Assembly: GCA_905234775.1 (NCBI GenBank)
Contig: CAJOJC010000007.1
Span: 1 to 57,344, forward strand
Source: an uncultured Bacteroidales bacterium
Lineage (GTDB): Bacteria; Bacteroidota; Bacteroidia; Bacteroidales; UBA932
Direction of reading: 5' to 3'
Length of the DNA stretch: 57,344 bases
Shown here: positions 33,156 through 41,034 of the stretch, piece after piece
Layout: each line of letters begins with the position of its first letter
How positions within the stretch are numbered: position 1 is the stretch's first letter
Made by a program: the position numbers and the translations under genes
Notes under the pieces: generated by a model
Told to the model about the DNA's origin: nothing
The model's database searches: none
What the model saw: the letters and a program-made list of their open reading frames with translations, nothing else

Positions 33156-34562
33156 TTACTTCGCGACTGCGAAGGTAAGGCCGTCTACCTTATCCCACTC
33201 GCCGCGGGTGAAGTCGGGCATCACGACCGGCATGGAGCCGTGGTTGATGGAGACCTCGGTAAGCTCTACGAGCGAGCTCCACTCGGCGGCGTCGTAGACG
33301 TCCTGATCGAGCGGAAGACCGTGGTGGAGGCAATAGATAAGGCGATAATCCATGATGAAGTCCATTCCGCCGTGGCCGCCGACCTTGCGGGCAAGGTCTT
33401 CGATCTCCTCAACGAAAGGATACTTGTAAGCCTCCATCAGGGCGTCGCGCTCCTTGTCGCTCATGAACTCCTCTGCGTCGAGGTTGTCGTAAGCGACGTC
33501 CTTAAGTTCGGCGCCTCCGAGAGCGAGGCCCTCGTTGGGATATTTGTTGGCATAACCCTTAGTACCCTGGATCTGGTACATACGGCTATAGGGCTGAGGG
33601 GTAACGACGCGGTGTTCGATAAGGATAGTCTTACCCTTGCGCGTGCGGATTAAAGTAGAGGTGTTGTCGCCGTTGGCGTACTTCTCCACTACACCCTTTC
33701 CATAGCGCTCGTCTGCCTTGTCCTGGCCTGCGAAAGCATCGGTATCCATCGAAACTAGAACGTCCATCTTGTCTCCGCGGTGGATATTGAGGTCCTGGCA
33801 GACGGGGCCGATGCCGTGGGTAGGATAAACGTCGCCGTGGTGATCCTTGTTATAGGTCATGCGCCAGTCGCCCTGATAGTTGTCCCAGTAGGGCTCGAGG
33901 TTGTGGCAGTAGGAGCCTTCGACATGGACCACCTCGCCGAACAGACCCTGCTGGATCATATTCAGGCAGGTGAGCTCGAAGAAGTCGTAGCAGCAGTTCT
34001 CGAGCATCATGCAGTGTTTGCGGGTACGCTCGGAAGTGTTCACGAGATCCCAGCACTCCTTGATGGAGGTAGCAGCAGGCACCTCGATGGCGGCATGTTT
34101 GCCATGCTCCATCGCATAAACTGCGATAGGGGTGTGAAGCTGCCATGGAACTGCGAGGTAAACCAGGTCTACATCGGGAAGTTCGCAGAGCTCTTTGTAG
34201 CCTTCGGGGCCGCTGAACTCATACTTAGCGCGGGGAGCGCCGAGCTCCTCGAGGATGCCCTGGGCCCTGTCGATACGATCCTGATAGAGATCGCAAAGGG
34301 CTACGATAGTCGCGTCCTTGAGATAAGGGAAGCGCCAGACTGCGCCGGTTCCACGGTCGCCAAGGCCGATGAGGCCCACGCGGACGTGTTCGATAGGCTC
34401 CGCGGCGAATCCGAGCATCGACTGCTGGTCTGCCGGACGGGCGGGGGTATTGTAAACGATCTGGTTACCTTTGACTTTGTATCCATAATCGCCAGCACAG
34501 TTACATGAAACTGCCAGCGCAGCGACTGCGACTGCAGCCAGTATTCCTAAAATCCTTTTCAT
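33156..34562 (-). CDS. GH109-like alpha-N-acetylgalactosaminidase lipoprotein (Gfo/Idh/MocA fold)
   Basis: 468 residues from ATG 34562; a TTG three codons earlier overlaps the upstream stop. Lipobox ALAVSC. A Rossmann NAD-binding domain begins at about residue 62 (VRVGLIGLGDRGTG). GH109 hallmarks are ENCCYDFFEL, THGIGPVCQDL (with the family's conserved histidine) and GGHGGMDFIMDYR near residue 400. GH109 enzymes use bound NAD and an oxidation-elimination mechanism to remove terminal alpha-GalNAc, such as the blood-group A sugar. Last gene of the divergent minus-strand operon, matching the aga genes next to it. A plain oxidoreductase is the alternative. Confidence 0.85.
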   Translation of the reverse strand: MKRILGILAAVAVAALAVSCNCAGDYGYKVKGNQIVYNTPARPADQQSMLGFAAEPIEHVRVGLIGLGDRGTGAVWRFPYLKDATIVALCDLYQDRIDRAQGILEELGAPRAKYEFSGPEGYKELCELPDVDLVYLAVPWQLHTPIAVYAMEHGKHAAIEVPAATSIKECWDLVNTSERTRKHCMMLENCCYDFFELTCLNMIQQGLFGEVVHVEGSYCHNLEPYWDNYQGDWRMTYNKDHHGDVYPTHGIGPVCQDLNIHRGDKMDVLVSMDTDAFAGQDKADERYGKGVVEKYANGDNTSTLIRTRKGKTILIEHRVVTPQPYSRMYQIQGTKGYANKYPNEGLALGGAELKDVAYDNLDAEEFMSDKERDALMEAYKYPFVEEIEDLARKVGGHGGMDFIMDYRLIYCLHHGLPLDQDVYDAAEWSSLVELTEVSINHGSMPVVMPDFTRGEWDKVDGLTFAVAK

Positions 34563-34563
34563 A

Positions 34564-36081
34564 TTATTCAAGCATCAGTGAACGGAAATCGTCGATATCT
34601 TTCTGGGATACTCCGGCGACCTCGAGGAGATACTTCTCGACACCGTCTGCGAAGGTCTTGCCTTCGGTCTCGTCTGCGAGACTCCAGAAATAAGGAACTA
34701 CGTCGCTGTAGACCCATGCACAACGGGTGTTCTTGAAGATAGGCTTCGGGTTGCTGTCTTTCTCGGAAGAAGAAACGCTGTATCCTACAGGAGCAAAGTA
34801 AGTAACCTCATAGGCCTTGCTGATGTCGCCCTCGCGAACACCGAGAAGACCGAGAAGGAGGATGTCAAGAGTACCGGTACGGTCGCGGCCGAGCGAGCAG
34901 TGGAAGTAGACACCCCTTCCTGCACGGACATTCTCAACCACGAACTCGAAGCACTGCTTTGTCTTAGCCTTATCGTTCTTAAGCATGGCAGATCCACCCT
35001 CTTCGATAACGGGAGCACAGAACTCGAAACCGTCGATTGCAGGGGCGCTGAGAACGTCTGACTTGCCGCGAAGGTCGAGCTGAGCGCCGATACCTTCCAT
35101 CTTAACTTCTTCCTGTCCGGGGAGAGTAAGGGTCTCGCTCTGCATACGGCCGCCACGGTAGACCTTACGATACTTGACGTGTTTTCCGTCGATAGTAGCC
35201 CAACCACCGAGGTCGCGTCCGTTACGGCAGGCTTTCTTGAAGAATACCTGGTGGAGGTGTCCGGTAGTGTTGAAGTTGCCCTGGGCAAGAATCTTACCGT
35301 CTCCGTCGACAGTTACCTTATAAGTATAGGTGTCGTTCGGGACCAGGTTGGAGATGTTGACATAGTAAGAACCGGCGGGGATGGCTACATTTGCGCTCCA
35401 TCCGAGCTTGTCTTCAAGGAGAAGGGTCATATCCTTTCCGGCGACCAGGTCTTCCGGCTTCCAGCGGATGCTGTAGGTCTTAGGCTGATCGGAGGTGGGC
35501 TGATTTCCCCAGCTGAGGACTGTTCCGTTGGGATCTTCCTCGCCGTTCTCGTTGTAGGCTTTGCCGTTGAAGCCGCCGTAGTAGTCGAGAATCTGGGTGG
35601 TCTTCCAACCGTCGCGATCCTCGTAATGGGCCTCGGTAAGATACTTCTCCACGTTGGGGTTTGTAGCAAGGACGGTCGATCCGCTCACGATTTCCTCAGC
35701 AGCGCCGAACATGGGGTTGCCGGCCTGGGTAACGGTGATCGTGGCGTTCAGCTTACCTACGAAGATGTAGACTTTACCTGTCCTGGCGTCGAGCGATTCG
35801 TTCTCCGCGCAAGCGAGAGTAACGCTGATCGGGGACTCGGAGCCGGCTCCCTCTGCGGGAGTAGCGGTAATCCAAAGATCGTTTGTAGCGACCCTCCAGT
35901 CTGTATTGGCTGTGAAGGTGACGGTTACACTCTCGGCAGGATAGCCCAGAGTAAACTCTGTCTCGCTGGTAACGTTGAGTTCCGGGTCTACCTTGGGACC
36001 GGGTTTTTCCTGAGGCTCATCTCCGCCGCAGGCAACAAACATCGGAATGGCAAGAATTAATGCCCAAAATAACTTCTTCAT
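34564..36081 (-). CDS. Lipoprotein with BACON domain and tyrosine-phosphatase domain
   Basis: 505 residues. Lipobox MFVAC (cysteine 18) followed by acidic residues, typical of surface-exposed Bacteroidota lipoproteins. A BACON beta-sandwich (about 35-120, ending TITVTQAG) precedes a second beta domain (about 200-275, fibronectin-like). The C-terminal CX5R phosphatase domain has NGRDLGGW (about 287), LDLRG (Asp336, likely general acid) and the P-loop HCSLGRDRTG (Cys395, Arg401). Such enzymes cleave phosphate esters on proteins, lipids or inositols; here it lies between two glycosidases. One base separates it from the GH109 start and 11 from the GH36-like stop. Confidence 0.85.
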   Translation of the reverse strand: MKKLFWALILAIPMFVACGGDEPQEKPGPKVDPELNVTSETEFTLGYPAESVTVTFTANTDWRVATNDLWITATPAEGAGSESPISVTLACAENESLDARTGKVYIFVGKLNATITVTQAGNPMFGAAEEIVSGSTVLATNPNVEKYLTEAHYEDRDGWKTTQILDYYGGFNGKAYNENGEEDPNGTVLSWGNQPTSDQPKTYSIRWKPEDLVAGKDMTLLLEDKLGWSANVAIPAGSYYVNISNLVPNDTYTYKVTVDGDGKILAQGNFNTTGHLHQVFFKKACRNGRDLGGWATIDGKHVKYRKVYRGGRMQSETLTLPGQEEVKMEGIGAQLDLRGKSDVLSAPAIDGFEFCAPVIEEGGSAMLKNDKAKTKQCFEFVVENVRAGRGVYFHCSLGRDRTGTLDILLLGLLGVREGDISKAYEVTYFAPVGYSVSSSEKDSNPKPIFKNTRCAWVYSDVVPYFWSLADETEGKTFADGVEKYLLEVAGVSQKDIDDFRSLMLE

Positions 36082-36092
36082 GGTGTTTAGTA

Positions 36093-37922
36093 TTATTTAA
36101 CTTCAATTAGATAATTATTCTTGAAAACAGGTTTAATCACAGGGTTCGAACCGTCGATCTCGTAGGAGCGTGGCTCGTCTGCGGCATATTCGGTAACCGT
36201 GTATTTACGACCGGGCTCGAGGCCACGGAGTTCGATCGCGCCGCCTTCCCACTTCGGGGCATAGAACGCGTAGTACATCGCGCCGTCTTTCTCAATTACA
36301 TGGGTCTCCGGGAGATCGAAGCCGTAGGAATACAGCCCCAGGTACTTACCCTTCGAGAGCATCTTATCGGTATAGATAGGCACCCACTTACGCAGCAGTT
36401 CCTCCTTTTCCGGGGTCAGCAGGCTGCCGCCGTTCTGGAGGGCGTGGGGATTGGGCTTAGGCCATGTGAACTTCGTTCCGATAATTCCGCCCACGCCGAT
36501 CTGCGAGGGGAAATCGAGGCCGCCGTCGCTCAGCTCGACATGGTCTGCATAGTATGCGAGGTCCGGGCAGAGGGCCGCGATCACCTTACGTTTCTGGCGG
36601 ATCTGCAGGCTGGAGGTAGGATCGGACGCGACCGCCTGGTTCATCCAGGGCATGTAGAAATAGTTGATCGCGCATCCGCACGGGCAGATCTGCAGCACGC
36701 AGCCGGGCTTCAGGGCGTTCGCACGCTCGTAGATCTTCTGGAAATATTCGTCGTGGCGCTCCTGCGCTTCCTCGGGATAGGCAAGGCCGCTCGCGGGGTT
36801 ATAATCGGGCGCGGAGAGGTTCAGCTGCTGGCCGTCCATCTTGAAGCCGTCGAAGCCCCAGTCCTTGAGGAAGAGGTCGACCACCTCGGCCGTGAAGGCC
36901 CATGACGCCGGGTTCACCGGCGAGAGATACCAGCTGTCCCACCAGCTCACGAATTCGTGTGAGCCGTCTTTCTGGATCAGCATCATCTCGGGGTGTTCGG
37001 CGACCGCGCGGCTGGTAGAGTCCGCGAGCAGCGGCGCCCACCACAGCTTCGCCTTCATTCCGGCGGCGTGGATTGCGTCCGTCATGCGCCTCATTCCGTC
37101 GGGGCCGATTCGGTCGTTGGCCTGCCAGTCGCCTTCGCAGATCTGGAATCCGTCGTCGACATCCACCCACTTAAAGCCGAGCTCGGCCACCTTGGGCAGG
37201 GTCCCGATCACTTCGTCGACCGTGAATTCGCGCTCGTAGCCCCATGCACACCAGACGGGGTCATAGGCATCGTCCGGCGAGACGGGGGCGACGAAACCGC
37301 AGTTCGCCTGCATGTATTCGGAGAACTCGCGCAGCGGGCCGAAGAAATCGCCCGTGCCCTCGATGATAAAGTTCGCGTAGCTGGTGAGGGACTCGCCCGG
37401 CCCCAGCTCCACCGGCGTTTCGTAGTCCTTGCGGACCACGGCGGTAGTCAGGTCTCCCCTGCGGCGAACCGGGATCGAGACTATTCTCAGGCGGGGTTCC
37501 ACGAGGCCCACGGTCACATTGCGGTCTGCGTTCCAGAGCGAGACGACCGGGGTTCCCCCGCCGTAGTCGGAGGCGTGCATGCCGAGGAAATTATCCTGAT
37601 AATGTCCCCTGCCGACCGGTTTTACCCAGTCGCGGCGGTCTTCGTAGGTCATGGGCTCCAGCGCCCATAGCTTACCGCTCTTGAACTCGATTCGGGAGGT
37701 TTCCATCGCGCCCACGAGCACGGGCTGCTCGCCCGCATTCGTAAACGTCACGGTACGGACCGTCATCCCCGGGAAGCCCTCGGGAGCGGTCGCGCAGACG
37801 CTGACTTCGATTCCGGCCAGCGGCTTACCGTCCGGGCCGAGGAGCCTGTCCTGGGGGACAGGGGCACCACAGCAGGACGCGAGCAGCAGGGCCGCCGAAA
37901 GTATCGTAAAGATTCTTCTCAT
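36093..37922 (-). CDS. GH36-like alpha-galactosidase lipoprotein
   Basis: 609 residues from ATG 37922, chosen because it begins the lipoprotein signal MRRIFTILSAALLLASC. A beta-sandwich N-terminal domain (about 30-210) is followed by a TIM barrel with clan GH-D signatures: VWCAWGYERE, FKWVDVDDGFQ, the nucleophile segment FDGFKMDGQQLN (Asp about 363) and QAVASDPTSS (Asp about 434, likely acid/base). A C-terminal beta domain closes the protein. Predicted to remove alpha-galactose or alpha-GalNAc outside the cytoplasm. One base from the upstream kinase stop. Confidence 0.85.
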   Translation of the reverse strand: MRRIFTILSAALLLASCCGAPVPQDRLLGPDGKPLAGIEVSVCATAPEGFPGMTVRTVTFTNAGEQPVLVGAMETSRIEFKSGKLWALEPMTYEDRRDWVKPVGRGHYQDNFLGMHASDYGGGTPVVSLWNADRNVTVGLVEPRLRIVSIPVRRRGDLTTAVVRKDYETPVELGPGESLTSYANFIIEGTGDFFGPLREFSEYMQANCGFVAPVSPDDAYDPVWCAWGYEREFTVDEVIGTLPKVAELGFKWVDVDDGFQICEGDWQANDRIGPDGMRRMTDAIHAAGMKAKLWWAPLLADSTSRAVAEHPEMMLIQKDGSHEFVSWWDSWYLSPVNPASWAFTAEVVDLFLKDWGFDGFKMDGQQLNLSAPDYNPASGLAYPEEAQERHDEYFQKIYERANALKPGCVLQICPCGCAINYFYMPWMNQAVASDPTSSLQIRQKRKVIAALCPDLAYYADHVELSDGGLDFPSQIGVGGIIGTKFTWPKPNPHALQNGGSLLTPEKEELLRKWVPIYTDKMLSKGKYLGLYSYGFDLPETHVIEKDGAMYYAFYAPKWEGGAIELRGLEPGRKYTVTEYAADEPRSYEIDGSNPVIKPVFKNNYLIEVK

Positions 37923-37923
37923 A

Positions 37924-38877
37924 TTAAAGCTTGAAGTCCTGGCCAAACTTAGTACGGACTATTTCGCGGACCGCCTCCAGCGAGGTGAAGGCTCCGGTTC
38001 CGCCTGCGGCGGTAGTATTCACTGCGCCGGTGAGATTACCTGTGATCTGGCAGTCTTCCAGCGAAAGGCCCTTGACGAACGCGCTGACAAATCCGGCGTT
38101 GAAGCTGTCTCCTGCGCCGATTGCATCCACTACGTCTTTATTGAGGAAAGCGGGAAGCTCTACTCTCTTACCGTCTTTGTACACCAATATTGAACCTTTG
38201 GAGCCGCACTTGACAAGCATTGCTTTACCAAGGTAAGGCTGAACCTCGGCGATAGCGCTCTCGAGGTTAGGCTTACCGGTAAGGGCCTGCAGCTCTTTTT
38301 CGTTAGGCATAAAGATAGTCACCTTAGGGAGAACCGATTTGTAGTCCAGCTTCCAGGTCTCTGCCGGATCCCACTGAGTATCCAGAGAGACGGTGATTCC
38401 CTTTTTGACGGCGATATCCAGAACTTTCTGGACGTCGCGAAGGAGGGCGGACTGCATGAACAGGGAGGAAAGATGGATGTGCTGGCAGGAATCGAACACC
38501 GAAGGGTCAATATCATCGTAGCCCATTACATCCATACTGCCCTGATAGGTAATGTTAGCTCTGTCTTCTCCATAGTTCATACAGATAGTAGCGCCGGTAG
38601 GGGTGTCTCCTTCCATTATGAAGCGGGTGTCTACCTTTTTAGCTGCGAGGGATTTCTTCACGAGATCACCGAAGGAGTCGCGACCCACGAGGCCTACGAA
38701 ACATACCTTACTGCCCAGGGCCGCCGCGTTGGCCGCAAAAATTGCGGTACTGCTGCCGAGGGTAACGGTCATATCTTTTGCGAATTTTTCCTTCCCGATT
38801 TCGGGCTCGCCGTCTATCCTGTTTAGAATGATGTCGACATTGAGCTCTCCGATGGCTGCTATCTGATATTGGCTCAT
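37924..38877 (-). CDS. PfkB-family sugar kinase
   Basis: 317 residues from ATG 38877 (MSQYQIAAIGELNVDI). Ribokinase-fold features are IAAIGELNVD at the start, LGSSTAIFAANAAALG, VGRDSFGDLVKKSL, and the C-terminal anion hole and catalytic aspartate in DAIGAGDSFNAGF (about residue 255). No signal peptide, so cytosolic. In this context the substrate is probably a galactosamine- or tagatose-type sugar (AgaK/tagatose-6-phosphate kinase role), which is inference. First gene of the minus-strand operon, divergent from agaR with 151 bases between the starts. Confidence 0.87.
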   Translation of the reverse strand: MSQYQIAAIGELNVDIILNRIDGEPEIGKEKFAKDMTVTLGSSTAIFAANAAALGSKVCFVGLVGRDSFGDLVKKSLAAKKVDTRFIMEGDTPTGATICMNYGEDRANITYQGSMDVMGYDDIDPSVFDSCQHIHLSSLFMQSALLRDVQKVLDIAVKKGITVSLDTQWDPAETWKLDYKSVLPKVTIFMPNEKELQALTGKPNLESAIAEVQPYLGKAMLVKCGSKGSILVYKDGKRVELPAFLNKDVVDAIGAGDSFNAGFVSAFVKGLSLEDCQITGNLTGAVNTTAAGGTGAFTSLEAVREIVRTKFGQDFKL

Positions 38878-38967
38878 AATTATAATGTTACTAAGGTTCA
38901 GTCTACGAATATGCGAAAAAACCGCCAAAAATCTTTCAGTAGGGTTTCGTTTTTGCCTAAAAATGTA

Positions 38968-38986
38968 TTTCGTTTTGTTTCACTTG
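38968..38986 (+). promoter_or_regulatory. AgaR-like operator between kinase operon and agaR
   Basis: TTTCGTTTTGTTTCACTTG fits the E. coli AgaR consensus as I remember it (TTTCRTTTYRTTTYNYTKK) at every position. Its inner TTTTG is also at the right distance (about 20 bases) to be the -33 element of the agaR promoter, so binding would block transcription. A weaker half (TTTCGTTTTTG) lies upstream at about 38945. Confidence 0.6.
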
Positions 38987-38997
38987 CAAAAAAGCAT

Positions 38998-39005
38998 TAC
39001 CTTTG
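38998..39005 (+). promoter_or_regulatory. Bacteroidota -7 box for agaR
   Basis: TACCTTTG fits TAnnTTTG; 23 bases to the agaR ATG. It is paired with a TTTTG -33-like element inside the operator. Confidence 0.65.
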
Positions 39006-39028
39006 CGAAACATTATAATTGATAACCT

Positions 39029-39820
39029 ATGGATATTTACGATTCCGCGCAGGGCCGCCGCTCCGCGATTTTACAGAAACTCAGAGAAGACTCTACTGTC
39101 AACGTCACCCAGCTCAGCGAGATATTTAAAGTATCTGAAGTAACGATCCGTAAGGACCTCAGGATACTCCAGGAGCGCAAGCTCCTGCTCAGGGTCCACG
39201 GCGGAGCCATAATGGTCGCTCCCAACTCAGAGACTGACCCGGAAGAGAGGAACTTCAAATACAAACAGATGGTCAACGTCAAGGAAAAGAAGGCGATTGG
39301 CCGCGCCGCCGCTGCCCACATCCGAAACGGAGACACTATAATGGTAGACTCGGGAACTACGGCTCTCGAGATTGTAAAGAATCTCGACTCCTTTACGGAT
39401 CTTACCATTATTACAAACTCGGTCCACGCAATGCTGGAGGCAATCAAATACAAACGCTTCAAGGTTGTCCTGCTCGGAGGAAACGTCCGCGAGACTTCCC
39501 TCTCTACGGTAGGCGCGCTTACCGAGTCGAACCTCAAGCTTTTCTACTGCGACAAGCTCTTCCTCGGAGTAGACAGTATCTCCGTAGAAGCCGGTCTGTC
39601 GACCCCCAGCATCGAGGAAGCGAGCACCAATCAGGTGATGATTTCCAGGGCGCGCGAGGTCTACGCTGTCTTCGATTCTTCCAAGTTCAACAAGAGGGCT
39701 CTTGCCTTCATCGCCATGCCGGACAAGATCAATACGGTTATTACGGATTACCACCTGAATCCAAGCGTTCGAAACCAGCTTAAAGCCCTGAATATCAACG
39801 TAGAAACCGTAGATGTGTAA
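39029..39820 (+). CDS. agaR: DeoR/AgaR-family transcriptional repressor
   Basis: 263 residues. The N-terminal winged helix-turn-helix (about 10-65) contains VNVTQLSEIFKVSEVTIRKD and LLLRVHGGA, diagnostic of the DeoR family. The C-terminal sugar-phosphate sensor domain contains MVDSGTTALEIVKNL, GGNVRETSLSTVG and FLGVDSISVEAGLSTP. Such repressors release DNA when they bind a phosphorylated intermediate of the pathway they control. The AgaR label rests on the operator sequence and the agaS/agaZ neighbours; the protein alone only says DeoR family. Confidence 0.88.
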   Translation: MDIYDSAQGRRSAILQKLREDSTVNVTQLSEIFKVSEVTIRKDLRILQERKLLLRVHGGAIMVAPNSETDPEERNFKYKQMVNVKEKKAIGRAAAAHIRNGDTIMVDSGTTALEIVKNLDSFTDLTIITNSVHAMLEAIKYKRFKVVLLGGNVRETSLSTVGALTESNLKLFYCDKLFLGVDSISVEAGLSTPSIEEASTNQVMISRAREVYAVFDSSKFNKRALAFIAMPDKINTVITDYHLNPSVRNQLKALNINVETVDV

Positions 39821-39831
39821 ACAAAACGAAA
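39818..39831 (-). promoter_or_regulatory. Second AgaR-like operator, between agaR and agaS
   Basis: On the minus strand TTTCGTTTTGTTTA, 13 of 14 matches to TTTCRTTTYRTTTY. It overlaps the agaR stop. Further CGAAAACGAAACG-type repeats follow to 39877, just ahead of the agaS promoter. Confidence 0.5.
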
Positions 39832-39894
39832 GCGTCTGAAACGTTTTATTTAGCAAAACGCAACGAAAACGAAACGAATAACATCAATAGTTTG

Positions 39895-39902
39895 TAGATT
39901 TG
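39895..39902 (+). promoter_or_regulatory. Bacteroidota -7 box for agaS-agaZ
   Basis: TAGATTTG fits TAnnTTTG; 22 bases to the agaS ATG. Confidence 0.6.
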
Positions 39903-39924
39903 CGCAAACTGTTTTTAAGACCAG

Positions 39925-41033
39925 ATGACACTTAACTACCACACCTACAAAGAGATCAAGCAGCAGCCGCGTGTTTGGAAAGCAGCATACGGAATCGTCT
40001 GCGAGCGCAAGAAAGAGATCTCTGCATTTCTTCACAAATATGTTGACAACGGATATTCTGTAGTTCTTACAGGCGCAGGAACCTCCGCCTATATCGGAGA
40101 CGCCCTCGAATGCGCCCTTCGGGACACCCTCCTTAAGGGAGCGAACTCTATCGCCACTACAGACATCATCACCGCCCCCGAACTCTTCTTCGGCAAAGAC
40201 AGTAAGGTCCTCCTTATCTCCTTCGCCCGCAGCGGAAACAGCCCTGAGAGCATCGGAGCGATAAAGGCCGTAGAGCAGACCGCCGGCAGCGTGGCTCACG
40301 TCTTCATCACCTGCAACGAGAAGGGTGAGCTCGCGAAGAAGACCGGGGACAACGTCCTCTGCCTCCTTCTCCCTCCGGAGACCAACGATCTTTCGCTCGC
40401 GATGACCAGCAGCTATTCGACCATGTTCCTCGTCTGCTCCATGATCGCCAATATCGATGCGATCGAAGCGGACAAGAAGTCGGTCGAGACCCTGGCAGAC
40501 GCAGTCGAGGCGGCGATGGCCAAGTACGAAGACAAGCTGAACGAAATCGCAGGCCGCCCGTTCCAGAGGGCAGTATTCCTCGGATCCGGCGCCCTCAAGG
40601 GAGTGGCAGAAGAGTCAAGGCTGAAGCTCCAGGAACTTACGGACGGCGCGATCATGTGTGCGTTCGACTCATTCCTCGGCTTCCGCCATGGTCCTAAGGC
40701 CGTCGTCCACGAAGACTGCCTGCTCGTATACTACATCTCCCCCGACCCGAAGGTGCGCCGCTACGAACTGGACCTCATCGCCCAGGTAGCCGCCAACAAT
40801 AAGGTCACCGCGACAGTCGCCGTGTGTCAGAAGGACCACGATCTTAAGACAGACTATATCGACCTGTTGGTCGAGCTCGGAATATGCCCGCCCGCTATTC
40901 GGCAGTCGGCAACATCTTCGTAGCACAGATGCTCGGATGCTTCAAGAGCATCGACATGGGCCTCAGCCCGGACGCCCCCTCGGTCTCCGGCAATATCTCC
41001 CGGGTCGTAGAAGGCGTAATACTTTATATATAA
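39925..41033 (+). pseudogene. agaS: AgaS-type SIS-domain sugar-phosphate isomerase/deaminase, one-base frameshift
   Basis: AgaS acts on galactosamine 6-phosphate in the aga pathway. The first frame runs 39925-40923 (332 residues) with two SIS domains: LTGAGTSAYIGD, ISFARSGNSPESIG, LGSGALKGVAEESRLKLQEL and GFRHGPKAVVHED. It then drifts into out-of-frame residues and stops. In another frame the missing tail continues to a stop at 41031-41033 (RYSAVGNIFVAQMLG ... GNISRVVEGVILYI), ending one base before agaZ. The shift is best placed at 40879-40884, where GGAATATG would need one more A. It may be a sequencing or assembly error, or real loss of about 47 C-terminal residues. Confidence 0.85.
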
Positions 41034-41034
41034 T

